A stretch of 64,000 bases of DNA from CAZQRW01 sp964596115 (GCA_964596115.1 CAZQRW010000001.1:16333-80332), one strand, 5' to 3'. Positions 34,213 through 43,721 are shown, counted from the stretch's first letter. A program made the numbers and translations. Notes: a model not told the origin generated them from the sequence alone.

Positions 34213-36234
34213 CTACTTTTCTAAAATAATCCATCTGTTGGGGATTTCAGCCATTTTCATTAAGCATTCTCTATAGTCAGGGTATTTCTCAACAGGAATT
34301 AAACCCATTTGAACAGTGTAGGTATCGTTGTATTCAACATACCTTTTTGTTTTTTTCAAAGAGGATTCAAACGCTACTGGTTTGCTTTTATATGTAAACC
34401 CGGCTGGGATGTATCTAACTCTGTAACCCCTGGGAAGATAGATTACGACCCTATTTTTATCAAGGCTAAGGTGTTTATGATAAACAGGGTATGGCCTTTT
34501 TGGTGCACCGACATAATAGGCAGAATAATTTATTCCAGGTATGTGTAGTAGTAAATATCTTCCTTCCTTCGTTGCAATGTTGGGGACTGTATAATTAAGG
34601 GTAATTTTCATTTCAGGATTCAGATCATCAAGGTGTTCAATTGTATAATCTTTTAACAAGGCGTTGGATAGAATGGAATTGATATAAGACTCAAGTTGTT
34701 TTTTTCGCTCTTCAGTTCTCATATATTTCCAGTTTCGGAAGAAAAGAACATTATTTCCCTTAAATGAAAGAATTTCTTTCACCTTTCCACTTCCATCCTT
34801 GGAAAGATGAATTATCCTGTCTGTTAAGGAAGATTCATTGTCTAAACTTAAATAAGGAATATCAACGATCTCTCCCTTACCAGTTGATAAACCCTTTGTT
34901 CCCTGATATTTTGGTCTTACATACCCAAATGGAATACTTTCGTTTGCAGGATCAAGAAGCGTATTTTCACATTTTACCAGTGCACCATCAAATTGTGAGA
35001 GAACCGGAATTCCATCTGCAAGGGGGCCTGAAAATTTTGAGCGAACGAGTATAAGATCGGCATTAAATCCGTTTTCCCTTAAAGCGGTATATAATACAAA
35101 GGCCTTATCAAGACAATTTCCATATTTGTTATTTATAGTTTCTGTGGGATTTTTTGGTATAACAGAGTATGTATTGGAAGGGACTTCAACGTATTTTATT
35201 CCCCTGAGAACCTTGCTATATATCTCTTTTGGATTTTTGCCTGAAATGTTGGTTTTACCGGGATGCAAACTTTTTTTGAATGTATATGAAATATTCTTCC
35301 ATTTATCTTCAAGTCCAACAACTACCCTGGGTGAGAAATAGCTTTCCGGAGGCATCATAGGGATTTTAAAAACGGGGTTGATGTTATTCACCTCAAATGT
35401 TAATACCTTATAACTATACCCATTCAACATCAGTGATGATATTGTAGGATTCCCAATTCTTTTATAAAATATATCAACATTTAGGTTTTCGGGATATTGA
35501 ACTATTATTTTTCCAGTCAATGTAGGTCCTTTATCCGCAATGATTTTGTCAAATAATAAAGGGAGATTGTCCGCATATTTTCCTTCAATTCTCACCTGAT
35601 AATCAAGGAAATTACCGGGTTTTACCTCCCTCATCGCAAATTTTCTACTGTGTAGGTTATCATAGGAAGGAAACTGTGAAAATGTGGAAGCGTCCTCTAT
35701 AGCTATTTCTCTTATATGCAGCACCCTGCCTTCGGACGTAATAGTCCTTGCAAAATCTATAAACAAATTTTCGTTGTTGTGCGAGTAGGTAAAGGAAAGA
35801 TTTCCTGCTATTCTCCCTTTATCATCAACAATTCCTTTTATTCCTCGTATAATAATAGTATAGGTAGAATCTGAATTTATAACCAACTTTTTTTCAATGA
35901 TGATATTTATATATCCCATACCTTTGAATTTAGAAAGATCTGTTTTTAATGCCTTGATTAATACAGGGTCATCAATATCATTTACATTTTTCCATTGGTA
36001 TCCTTTTCTTCTCTTCTGTAGATCCAGGGACATAACCGCTGAAATAGGAAGCTTCTTCAAACCCTGTGCCGTTTCAATGATGACGTATTTATCATTTATT
36101 TCTTTTACAAAACAGTGGTATTCTTCCCCACTATTGAGGTAAATCATATCCCCGAGATAAACAGGGGCTTTTTTTGTGAAAGGCAATGTGCAGGAACCAA
36201 TGAATAACAGAACTATAACAGATATCTTCTTCAT
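34213..36234 (-). CDS. DUF3857/transglutaminase-like lipoprotein with an altered active site
   Basis: This 673-residue protein starts with a lipoprotein signal whose lipobox IGSC puts the lipid-bearing cysteine at residue 15. A DUF3857-type beta domain follows (about 100-320), then a transglutaminase-like domain (about 330-440). The nucleophile Cys374 is present (KYGNCLDKAFVLYTAL) and the Asp in TLLDPANE (428) is present. The histidine usual in FDHAIV is Gly417 (SQFDGALVKC). It should sit on a membrane facing the periplasm but may not catalyse. It overlaps its paralogue by four bases. The C-terminal part is a beta-rich region of unknown role. Confidence 0.75.
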   Translation of the reverse strand: MKKISVIVLLFIGSCTLPFTKKAPVYLGDMIYLNSGEEYHCFVKEINDKYVIIETAQGLKKLPISAVMSLDLQKRRKGYQWKNVNDIDDPVLIKALKTDLSKFKGMGYINIIIEKKLVINSDSTYTIIIRGIKGIVDDKGRIAGNLSFTYSHNNENLFIDFARTITSEGRVLHIREIAIEDASTFSQFPSYDNLHSRKFAMREVKPGNFLDYQVRIEGKYADNLPLLFDKIIADKGPTLTGKIIVQYPENLNVDIFYKRIGNPTISSLMLNGYSYKVLTFEVNNINPVFKIPMMPPESYFSPRVVVGLEDKWKNISYTFKKSLHPGKTNISGKNPKEIYSKVLRGIKYVEVPSNTYSVIPKNPTETINNKYGNCLDKAFVLYTALRENGFNADLILVRSKFSGPLADGIPVLSQFDGALVKCENTLLDPANESIPFGYVRPKYQGTKGLSTGKGEIVDIPYLSLDNESSLTDRIIHLSKDGSGKVKEILSFKGNNVLFFRNWKYMRTEERKKQLESYINSILSNALLKDYTIEHLDDLNPEMKITLNYTVPNIATKEGRYLLLHIPGINYSAYYVGAPKRPYPVYHKHLSLDKNRVVIYLPRGYRVRYIPAGFTYKSKPVAFESSLKKTKRYVEYNDTYTVQMGLIPVEKYPDYRECLMKMAEIPNRWIILEK

Positions 36235-38288
36235 CCTTCACCCCCAAGTTCTTTTATTAAAATGGGCTTTTTTACATAGTCAGAAATCTCACCCATAAAC
36301 TTTCTATACTTTTTATAATCCTCTGGAGGAATCTTTCTTCCATACCTTTCGAACCTATCTTTATAAATAAGCGTGTCACCACTTATGGAATAACTGCCGC
36401 TGTAATGGAGATCCTTCATATTTTTTGTTATACTATCCGGGAAGTAAGAAACCTCCATTCCTTTTGGTAAAACAATATCGAATGTGTGATTTATGCCCTC
36501 TGATGTCATATAAACAAGTGGATATCTTCTATTCGCAAGCCCAAGTCCTCTCATCGTATACCTTCTGTTTATCTCAGGCAATCTTAAAATAAACATATCA
36601 CCAGCCTGTTCGAGAAAGTTATCAATCTTGTATACTATTTTCATTTTTAATGGTTTTGAAATATCAGTCAGGTTTTTTAGACTATAATCAACAAGAATTG
36701 CATTTGGGGATGTTTCCTTTACCATTTGAGAAAATTGGAGTTTTTTCTCCTCTGGTTTCAATCTTTCCCAGTATGCACGGATTGCTGCCTCAATATCTCC
36801 GGTATATTGCGAATGGAAAGCAATTTTAGCGGTGCCTTTACGGTCAATATCTATAATATATGAATAATTTCTCTGATTTAACGTTGGGGGAGGGACATCT
36901 ATAAAATCGATTCTTTTCTTCATAGCACAAATAGCCCATACCCCATGATCCATTGAGGCAAAAGATGGATACCTATCGTATGTAGAAACAGGATCAAGGA
37001 AATAATGGCCTCCTTTTTTGGGAAAAATCTCTGTTATACAATGATCCCCATAGAATGAGGGTATTGATTTTACAAGTGTGGGTCCGTCGTTAGTTTGTAC
37101 GTAAACAGGATATGCTTCTACACCAGCCGCATGCAGCATAGTTGAAAATAGTATAGATTTATCTGTGCAATCTCCATAGCCATTCTTAAGGGTCACAGAT
37201 GCTGGATGACCAGATACACCACTTGAGACAGCACCCTTTATGGAGATGTATCTAATATTCCTTTGTACCCAGTGATAAAGGACTGCTGTCTTTTCTTCCT
37301 CAGTTTTAAGCCCTTCTGTAAGGCTATCGACAAGGGATTGAATTTCCGGTGTGATTTTCATTCTTTCCGTCTGAAATCTTGCATACCAGTCAAATATGTA
37401 ATCCCATTTTTTAAAGGTTGAGGTATGAAGAGAGGGTAGAATATCACCCATAGGGGGCATTTGGGGTTCTTTTATGGGAGGCATCACATTTTCCATTTTA
37501 AAAATATAGGTATTGCCAGAATCAGTGTTTGTTGATTCAACAAGGGCATTTTTTGCATTCATCAGTTTAAAATTTAAATGTTTTCCGACAGGCAAAGTTA
37601 TATAATCAATCGATGTTAGGACAGGGTCCTCTCCACCAAAAAACCAGGAGGTCCCATATATTTTTTTATTCCATGGATTAAATATGTTGTCAGTATATAC
37701 GTACTCTACTATGTCTCCTACCTCAACATCAGGGAGACTAAATGAAACTGCCTTCCCTTTACCAAAGTATACCATTTCTCTTTTTGGTTTCGAAATCTTT
37801 ATTTTGCTCCTATCAAGATTTATGATTCTTCCGTCTGGCTTTATTACACGTGCCATTTCAATGTTCATTTTTTCCATATCTTCATTAAAGTATCTTGAGA
37901 AAGTCCCCCAGCTTCTCTTATTGTCCTTTAGTATAAGTCCCTGAAAATGGTATCTATAAGATCTTGTACCGTCAGCAAATAATCTATTATGCCCTTTATC
38001 GAGTATGATAACACCTGCATAGTCACCATATTTTTTAATGAGTTTATTTCGGAGGTTGAGCAATTTTTTTACATCCTCGGGCAAATTTTTGGACTCTAAG
38101 AGTACAGTTCCTGATTTAAATGAAATAGACTTTACATTATCCCTTGGTAGGGTTGTGTCACTCAATATTACTTTGTTTCCCTTCAATACAATTTTGTCTG
38201 TGTTAATAACGGTTCCGTCAAAAAGCTCCACCCTGTGCGGAAAGACAAAGAGTGGTAAGACCAACAGGAACAAACCATACATTTTCAT
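36231..38288 (-). CDS. DUF3857/transglutaminase-like exported protein, active site intact
   Basis: This 685-residue protein has a cleavable-type signal (MKMYGLFLLVLPLFVFPHRVE). A DUF3857 domain lies at about 85-290 (GTFSRYFNEDMEKMNIE, PDVEVGDIVEYVY) and a transglutaminase-like domain at about 325-440. The catalytic triad is visible as Cys374 (YGDCTDKSILFSTML), His416 (SFYGDHCITEI) and Asp432 (YFLDPVS). Such proteins in Bacteroidetes-type bacteria are periplasmic and poorly understood; some are linked to polysaccharide or peptide processing. It is the first gene of a three-gene operon with its inactive-looking paralogue and the thiamine-binding protein. GGAGG precedes the ATG. Confidence 0.78.
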   Translation of the reverse strand: MKMYGLFLLVLPLFVFPHRVELFDGTVINTDKIVLKGNKVILSDTTLPRDNVKSISFKSGTVLLESKNLPEDVKKLLNLRNKLIKKYGDYAGVIILDKGHNRLFADGTRSYRYHFQGLILKDNKRSWGTFSRYFNEDMEKMNIEMARVIKPDGRIINLDRSKIKISKPKREMVYFGKGKAVSFSLPDVEVGDIVEYVYTDNIFNPWNKKIYGTSWFFGGEDPVLTSIDYITLPVGKHLNFKLMNAKNALVESTNTDSGNTYIFKMENVMPPIKEPQMPPMGDILPSLHTSTFKKWDYIFDWYARFQTERMKITPEIQSLVDSLTEGLKTEEEKTAVLYHWVQRNIRYISIKGAVSSGVSGHPASVTLKNGYGDCTDKSILFSTMLHAAGVEAYPVYVQTNDGPTLVKSIPSFYGDHCITEIFPKKGGHYFLDPVSTYDRYPSFASMDHGVWAICAMKKRIDFIDVPPPTLNQRNYSYIIDIDRKGTAKIAFHSQYTGDIEAAIRAYWERLKPEEKKLQFSQMVKETSPNAILVDYSLKNLTDISKPLKMKIVYKIDNFLEQAGDMFILRLPEINRRYTMRGLGLANRRYPLVYMTSEGINHTFDIVLPKGMEVSYFPDSITKNMKDLHYSGSYSISGDTLIYKDRFERYGRKIPPEDYKKYRKFMGEISDYVKKPILIKELGGEG

Positions 38289-38309
38289 AGAGCCTCCTTG
38301 TTTATGTAA

Positions 38310-38337
38310 AATTTACTTCAAGTTAAAAATTTGTCAA
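38310..38337 (-). promoter_or_regulatory. Promoter of the transglutaminase operon
   Basis: Perfect TTGACA, 16-base spacer and TAAATT on the minus strand, then a short leader with an AAGGAGG site before the ATG at 38288. Confidence 0.6.
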
Positions 38338-38455
38338 ATTAAAAAACTTTCAAAGAATTTGATGTGAAATGAGGGTATTTGTTAATTTGATAGTCTGAAT
38401 TTCCCTTTAATTATAGAGGATGCATTTCAGATTGCTGTTAACCCTTTACCTGACT

Positions 38456-39802
38456 TCAAACATGTAAAATAAGCTTTGCAATGTAGAAGTAAATAAACAG
38501 ACCAGAAGCATCAACAATAGACGTTATAAATGGGCCGCTCACAACTGCAGGGTCAATCCTGAATTTAGAGAGTGCCAATGGAAGCATCGAACCGATAAGA
38601 TTTGCCCAGATCACAAGTACAATCATTGATAACCCAATAACAAAAGCTACCTCGGTATTACCCTTCCAAAAATATCCTCTGAGAAATACAATGAACCCAA
38701 GCGTGATACCCAGAAGAAGACCAACGCCAATTTCCTTCAATAGGATTTTCCACCATTGCTTAAAATCAATCTCTCCTAATGCCAATCCTCTTATGATTAA
38801 TGTAGCGGACTGCGTTCCAGTATTTCCTCCACTGTCTATAAGCACAGGTATGAAGAAAGAAAGAACTATAAAAGCCTGAAGAACACCTGAGAAGGCTGCT
38901 ATGACACCTGAGGAGAGAAAATCTGCAAGAAGAAGAACGAGAAGCCATATCACCCTTTTTCTGTAAAGTAAAAAAGGTGATGACTTTGTATAACTTATCT
39001 CAAGTGGTTCAATTGATGCACTTTTCTGTATATCTTCCGTTGCCTCTTCCTGGGCAACATCAAGTACATCATCTGCGGTAACTATGCCCAATAATACGCC
39101 ATCAGAACCAACAACAGGTAAGACAAAAACATCTACCTTTTGCATTAACTGCACTGCCTTTTCTCTGTCGTCGTAGGGAGAAAGAGAAACATAATGATAA
39201 TCCATAATAGTTTCTATTTGCTGCATTGGATCTGACAGGATAATCTTTTTCAAATTTATACAGTCAACGAGCTTATTATTTTCATCTACCACATATATAA
39301 CATCAATTGTTTCTGCATCCTTCCCATATTTTCTTATATGTTTCAGTGCCATTTCAACAGTCCATTTTTGGCCTATTTTGACATAATCCGGGGTCATAAG
39401 TCTTCCAACACTATCCTCTGGATAACCCAATAATTTCAGTGTATCTTTTCTTTCCTTTGGGGATAGGAGATTGAGCAGTTTTAACATTACAGGGGAGGGA
39501 ATTTCTTCAAAGAAGGCAGTTCTATCATCTGGATCCATTTCATTCAGAACAACCTTTACTTTTTCCTCCTTTAACTTCTCAATTATTCCCATCTGATCAT
39601 CAGGATCAAGAAGAGAAAAAACGTCTGCTGCTTGTTGTTTTGGGAGTAATCTAAAAAAAATAATCTGTTCTTCATCCGGGAGGCTTGTCAATAAATCAAG
39701 GATTTCTCCGGGTTGCCAATCAGATATCGCCTCCTTTATACTTTTATAATCCTTATTCCTGATAAGATTAATTATTTCTGGTTTTAATAGGTTTATTACC
39801 AT
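38456..39802 (-). CDS. mgtE: MgtE magnesium transporter
   Basis: This 448-residue protein has the MgtE order. The cytosolic N domain is at about 1-130, with superhelical repeats such as LPDEEQIIFFRLLPKQQAADVFSLLD. Two CBS domains at about 130-255 sense magnesium (RLMTPDYVKIGQKWTVEMAL, VLPVVGSDGVLLGIVTADDVLDVAQEE). A five-helix membrane domain follows, with the conserved FIPVLIDSGGNTGTQSATLIIRGLALG. All parts are full length. It is monocistronic, with TGGAGG before the ATG. No M-box or other magnesium riboswitch is recognisable upstream. The C-terminal DASGLFIYFYIAKLIL is the usual last helix. Confidence 0.93.
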   Translation of the reverse strand: MVINLLKPEIINLIRNKDYKSIKEAISDWQPGEILDLLTSLPDEEQIIFFRLLPKQQAADVFSLLDPDDQMGIIEKLKEEKVKVVLNEMDPDDRTAFFEEIPSPVMLKLLNLLSPKERKDTLKLLGYPEDSVGRLMTPDYVKIGQKWTVEMALKHIRKYGKDAETIDVIYVVDENNKLVDCINLKKIILSDPMQQIETIMDYHYVSLSPYDDREKAVQLMQKVDVFVLPVVGSDGVLLGIVTADDVLDVAQEEATEDIQKSASIEPLEISYTKSSPFLLYRKRVIWLLVLLLADFLSSGVIAAFSGVLQAFIVLSFFIPVLIDSGGNTGTQSATLIIRGLALGEIDFKQWWKILLKEIGVGLLLGITLGFIVFLRGYFWKGNTEVAFVIGLSMIVLVIWANLIGSMLPLALSKFRIDPAVVSGPFITSIVDASGLFIYFYIAKLILHV

Positions 39803-40073
39803 ATTGGCCTCCAGGTTCCTAATTTATTTGTTTTGTAATCTGATGAATTTAACATATTCTAATGGAAAATCAAGAAAAAGAAAAAAAATTGAAATTTTCA
39901 GAATGTTAATTTCCTACATCTTAATTCTCTTCCATATATGTCTTTATTCTTTTTAGGTTTCTGTACAATGATACAGTCAATATCCATAGATTTTGTTTTA
40001 TAATAACTACAGAAAGACAAAATTCACTTGAAAAATAAATTAAATTGTATAAAATAAAAAAAAGGAGGTAGAT
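39803..40073 (+). other. AT-rich divergent intergenic region between mgtE and the carbohydrate-binding protein gene
   Basis: This 271-base region holds the plus-strand promoter at 40028-40055 and the ribosome site of mgtE. A minus-strand TTGACT near 39975-39985 has no good -10 partner. No hairpin terminator, riboswitch or ORF is seen. Confidence 0.4.
40028..40055 (+). promoter_or_regulatory. Promoter of the carbohydrate-binding/ABC permease/MscS operon
   Basis: TTGAAA, 16-base spacer and TAAAAT (5 of 6), followed by AAGGAGGT before the ATG at 40074. Confidence 0.6.
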
Positions 40074-41015
40074 ATGCGTAGAAAAGTTTTTGTCGCAATT
40101 ATCCTTGTGTTATTTGGATTTACCCTTAGTGCTGCTCCTGTTATAGATGGTATAATAAATAGTAGTGAGGGATGGCACTTCCTGGTCGCAAATCCAGCAA
40201 TACAGGATTCACTGGTTGGTGCCGATCTTGATTCTCTTTTTTATTGTGAGTCAGCAGAAAGTTTCTACATTGCAATAAACACACAGAATCAGGCGAGCTG
40301 GAGTGTCGCATATGGATTTGCCATTGATGTCGATTTCATCTCTGGTTCTGGGTATCAAACTAGTAGCGATGCCTGGGGAAGGCATATTACATTCGGTGCC
40401 GATATTGTCCCATCATTTAATGTTGATTATGAACTGTACTTCTGGTGGGATGAAAATACAGATAGTATTACCTCTGCCGATTTCTGCACCTGGAACGGAA
40501 GCAGTTGGGATTACAATCATAACTTTGGTCATTGGGCATATACTGGTGATTCATTTATTGGTCTTCAGACAATGGAAGTTGCAATCCCCTGGGGTTTATT
40601 TGGAACACTACCCGATTCGATGAGATTTGTTGCATATATCACTGGTGGAGATAACTCCTCCGCAGTGGATGTCCTTCCACTCAATCCGTCCGTTGCCTTT
40701 CCTGCCCGGAATGCTGAATGGTCAGATGAGGATACATTGGCAACTGCTACAAAGATAACGGTATCAGGTATAAATGAACATATTCTACCTGGTGTTTCCA
40801 TAAAGAAAGAATGGAATAAGGTTGTTTTTCTCTGCAATGGAAGAAAAACGATTAATATTTCATTGTTTGACATCAGCGGGAGAAATCTTATGAGGAAGAA
40901 ACTTGTCGTTGATGGTAAGACAGAATTATCGATGCCGTTCAAAACAGGTATTTATTTCCTCAAAGCAGAATACAGAGGAAAAGAGGTTGTAAGGAAAGTC
41001 ACCATTATAAGATGA
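40074..41015 (+). CDS. Secreted carbohydrate-binding-like (CBM9/DOMON-type) protein with C-terminal sorting domain
   Basis: This 313-residue protein has a signal peptide (MRRKVFVAIILVLFGFTLSAAP). A beta-sandwich at about 25-235 resembles the glucodextranase/CBM9-like domains attached to amylases and pullulanases (DLDSLFYCESAESFYIAI, YELYFWWDENTDSITSADF, VAIPWGLFG, YITGGDNSSAVDVLPL). The last 75 residues look like a type A, type-9-secretion sorting domain (INISLFDISGRNL, FKTGIYFLKAEY, ending KVTIIR). It is therefore probably surface-exposed or attached. It overlaps the permease gene by four bases, which suggests a role in capturing sugars for that transporter, but it is not a classical solute-binding protein. 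Confidence 0.75.
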   Translation: MRRKVFVAIILVLFGFTLSAAPVIDGIINSSEGWHFLVANPAIQDSLVGADLDSLFYCESAESFYIAINTQNQASWSVAYGFAIDVDFISGSGYQTSSDAWGRHITFGADIVPSFNVDYELYFWWDENTDSITSADFCTWNGSSWDYNHNFGHWAYTGDSFIGLQTMEVAIPWGLFGTLPDSMRFVAYITGGDNSSAVDVLPLNPSVAFPARNAEWSDEDTLATATKITVSGINEHILPGVSIKKEWNKVVFLCNGRKTINISLFDISGRNLMRKKLVVDGKTELSMPFKTGIYFLKAEYRGKEVVRKVTIIR

Positions 41016-41902
41016 AAAAATATATAGGGGACTATATTTTTATAGCCCCCTTCCTCTTTATCTTTCTGATATTTCTTGCCTTTCCTGTTTTTTATGCACT
41101 TTATTTAAGTTTTTATAAGGTAACGGATCTCTACAATGTATTTGGTGGTCTCCGTTTTGTTGGGCTAAAAAATTATTTTTTACTTTTCAAGGATGGTAGA
41201 TTCTGGTGGTCACTTCTTATGACATTTTACTATGCAGTGCTATCCATACCTGCTGGTATTCTTTTCTCTCTTATCCTTGCGAACCTTTTAAACAATAGAT
41301 TGAAAGGGATTACTATCTTTAGAGGTGCATTTTTTCTTCCCTATATACTTGATGTATTTGTGGTTGGAATCGTGTGGACCTTTTTATATAGTTCCCCTTA
41401 TGGAATAGTAACGCAACTTCTTTTAAAATTGGGTATTCATACAGGCGGTCTTTTATCTACCTCCAAGACTGCTATGCCATCTATTGTCCTCGCAATGATG
41501 TTGAAGAACTCTGGATTTGGGATGATCCTCTTTCTTGCCACAATGCAGAATATACCTCCTTCTCTCTATGAGGCAGCTATTATTGATGGTGCTGGTCCCC
41601 TAACAAGATTTAAGAATATTACAATTCCTATGCTAAAACCCCTGATACTGTTTATGGTTATTATTGGTTTTATAGGGGCATTATCTGCCTTTGCAGAGTT
41701 TTATGCAATGACAGGAGGGGGACCAAGTGTTGTTGTGGGGGGGAGGAGTCTTGGTGCGACAGAGGTGACAGGACTTTATCTCTATAGAAATTTCGAAGCA
41801 CTGAAGCTTGGTTATGCAGCAGCCATTTCTTTTGTTCTACTCATTTTTACTTTGATTTTTTCCTTCTTCAGTTCTAAGATAATGAAGGAAGGGATAGGAT
41901 GA
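41012..41902 (+). CDS. Sugar ABC transporter permease (MalF/UgpA type)
   Basis: This 296-residue permease has six membrane helices beginning with DYIFIAPFLFIFLIFLAFPVFYALYLSFY and the ATPase-contacting EAA loop EAAIIDGAGPLTRFKNITIPML. This is the short MalF-like (CUT1) type, importing oligosaccharides or glycerol-phosphate-like substrates. Its partner is the next gene, overlapped by four bases. No CUT1 solute-binding protein or MalK/MsmX ATPase is in the operon or the window, so both must be supplied from elsewhere. Confidence 0.88.
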   Translation: MKKYIGDYIFIAPFLFIFLIFLAFPVFYALYLSFYKVTDLYNVFGGLRFVGLKNYFLLFKDGRFWWSLLMTFYYAVLSIPAGILFSLILANLLNNRLKGITIFRGAFFLPYILDVFVVGIVWTFLYSSPYGIVTQLLLKLGIHTGGLLSTSKTAMPSIVLAMMLKNSGFGMILFLATMQNIPPSLYEAAIIDGAGPLTRFKNITIPMLKPLILFMVIIGFIGALSAFAEFYAMTGGGPSVVVGGRSLGATEVTGLYLYRNFEALKLGYAAAISFVLLIFTLIFSFFSSKIMKEGIG

Positions 41903-42702
41903 AAAAGTTCTTTTTGTATCTATTCCTGACGATTCTCGCTATAATAGTCCTCTTTCCATTTATATGGATGTTTATGACTTCTTTTAAACCTGAATCCGAG
42001 GCACTATCACTTTCATTTCTCCCTTCTCATTTTACACTGGAAAATTTTAAAAAGATAATAACAGGATATAGATTTGGTAGATATTTTATTAATAGTTTGA
42101 TCGTTTCCTTTTCCGCAGCAATCTTTGCCACATTTTTTGGCTCTCTTGCTGCATATCCATTCGCAAAGAAAGATTTTCCATTTAAGAAATACATTCTTGG
42201 AATGTTTCTTGCTTCAATGATGATACCGGGTCTTATGTTTATGATACCACAATTTGCTATTGTGAGTAAACTTGGCTGGATTAATACATATAAAGCAATG
42301 GTTATTCCACATCTTGCCAATGTCTTTGGACTTTTCTTGCTGATACAATATATGAAGACACTTCCTGATGCTTTGATAGAAGCTGCAAGGATTGATGGAG
42401 CAAGTGAACTTAGAATATTCTGGGCAATTATATTTCCACTATCATTGCCCATTATAGTAACAATATTCCTTTTAACATTTCAGTTCCACTGGAACAATTT
42501 TCTATGGCAGTTGATAGTAACGACAAAGGAAAGTATGTATACAGTACCTGTAGGTTTAGCAATGTTCAGGAGCGCCCATGAGGAACTATATGCGATGAAA
42601 ATGGCGGCTTCAACAGTATCAATTTTGCCCATTTCTATCATATTCTTACTCTCACAAAGATATTTTATTCAAGGCATAACAAAGGGGGCGGTAAAAGAAT
42701 GA
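41899..42702 (+). CDS. Sugar ABC transporter permease (MalG type)
   Basis: This 267-residue permease has six helices, starting FLYLFLTILAIIVLFPFIWMFMTSFK, and an EAA loop EAARIDGASELRIFWAIIFPLSLP. It is the MalG-like partner of the preceding MalF-like permease in a CUT1 importer. It overlaps both neighbours by four bases. All usual features are present: a short N-terminus, the MTSFKPESEA segment after helix one, and a C-terminal helix ending in QRYFIQGITKGAVKE. Confidence 0.9.
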   Translation: MKKFFLYLFLTILAIIVLFPFIWMFMTSFKPESEALSLSFLPSHFTLENFKKIITGYRFGRYFINSLIVSFSAAIFATFFGSLAAYPFAKKDFPFKKYILGMFLASMMIPGLMFMIPQFAIVSKLGWINTYKAMVIPHLANVFGLFLLIQYMKTLPDALIEAARIDGASELRIFWAIIFPLSLPIIVTIFLLTFQFHWNNFLWQLIVTTKESMYTVPVGLAMFRSAHEELYAMKMAASTVSILPISIIFLLSQRYFIQGITKGAVKE

Positions 42703-43526
42703 AACAATTAAAGGCTCTTTTGTTGACACACGGAATAAAGATTATAGCTATCCTGATCATCTGGTTGGTGCTCCATTACTTTACCCGGAAGCTTTTATCA
42801 AAATTCTTCTCATTTAAGGAAAAAGGTAAATCATCTGAGGGGCTTAAGAGGGTACACACCATTTATAAGTTTTCGGCAACGATTGCAGATATCTTTTACT
42901 TTTTGATATTTGCTATCGTTCTATTGAAGGAGTTTGGGATAGAAATCGGACCTATGCTTGCAGGTCTCGGTGTCGCTGGCGTTGCTGCAGGTATTGGTGC
43001 ACAGGATCTCATAAAGGACATCATTGGCGGATTTTTTATCATTACAGAGGATATCTATAGAATAGGGGACTCGATTGAGATTGAGGGCAATGTTGGAACA
43101 GTGGAAAGTATAACAATGAGAATAACAAGATTGAGGAATTTTGACGGTGGTCTTATTACAATACCCAACGGCCAGATAAGGGCGGTGAAGAATAATACAA
43201 GGGGGTGGTCAAGGGTAATTCTAAAGGTTTCTGTTGCATATCGTGAAAATCTTGATAGGGTAATAGAAGTAACGAAAAGCATCCTTCTTAATATATGGAA
43301 GAGCGAACATCTCAATAATAAAATCCTCGAACAGCCAGAGGTTCTTGGTGTGAATGACCTGCAGAATTCAGGGGTTGAAATTATGTCTGTAATAAAGACC
43401 TTGCCAGGTGAACAATGGTCTATAGGTAGGGAGGCAAGAAAGAGGATAAAAGAAGGATTTGACAGGGCGGGTATTGAGATACCATTTCCTCAGATTACAA
43501 TACACTTTAAAAAAGAAGGCACATAA
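42699..43526 (+). CDS. mscS: MscS-family mechanosensitive ion channel
   Basis: This 275-residue channel has three membrane helices, the last being the glycine/alanine-rich pore helix (MLAGLGVAGVAAGIGAQDLIKDIIGGFFIITEDIYRIGD), then the MscS beta domain (VEGNVGTVESITMRITRLRNFDGGLITIPNG, slightly modified) and the alpha/beta domain to IPFPQITIHF. It opens on osmotic downshift. Being the last gene of the operon with a sugar importer, and overlapped by four bases, it could relieve osmotic stress after rapid sugar uptake (inference). Length is normal for MscS. Confidence 0.92.
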   Translation: MKQLKALLLTHGIKIIAILIIWLVLHYFTRKLLSKFFSFKEKGKSSEGLKRVHTIYKFSATIADIFYFLIFAIVLLKEFGIEIGPMLAGLGVAGVAAGIGAQDLIKDIIGGFFIITEDIYRIGDSIEIEGNVGTVESITMRITRLRNFDGGLITIPNGQIRAVKNNTRGWSRVILKVSVAYRENLDRVIEVTKSILLNIWKSEHLNNKILEQPEVLGVNDLQNSGVEIMSVIKTLPGEQWSIGREARKRIKEGFDRAGIEIPFPQITIHFKKEGT

Positions 43527-43687
43527 TACGGAAGTAAAAGACCGTAAATCGTGAATCGTGAGAAGTGGGGAACCAATAACAAAGATAACAGGAGAGAATT
43601 AGGATATAGTAAAGGCAAAAAAAAGAGAAGTATAGTAGAAAGGGGGGAAGGCATAATAGTGTGGTTTGTGATATGTTACTTGTGTGC

Positions 43688-43715
43688 TTGACAAATCAGG
43701 TGTGTAAAGTAATAT
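43688..43715 (+). promoter_or_regulatory. Leaderless promoter of the arginine decarboxylase operon
   Basis: Perfect TTGACA, 16-base spacer and TAATAT, then exactly six bases (TTCTCT) and the ATG at 43722. No Shine-Dalgarno is present between -10 and ATG. Confidence 0.65.
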
Positions 43716-43721
43716 TTCTCT

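Noticed and set aside
39803..40073. Magnesium riboswitch (M-box) upstream of mgtE
   Set aside because: No conserved M-box stems, and the region lacks a terminator hairpin near the start.
43055..43315. Minus-strand frame inside mscS
   Set aside because: Antisense shadow; no ribosome site and unlike any family.
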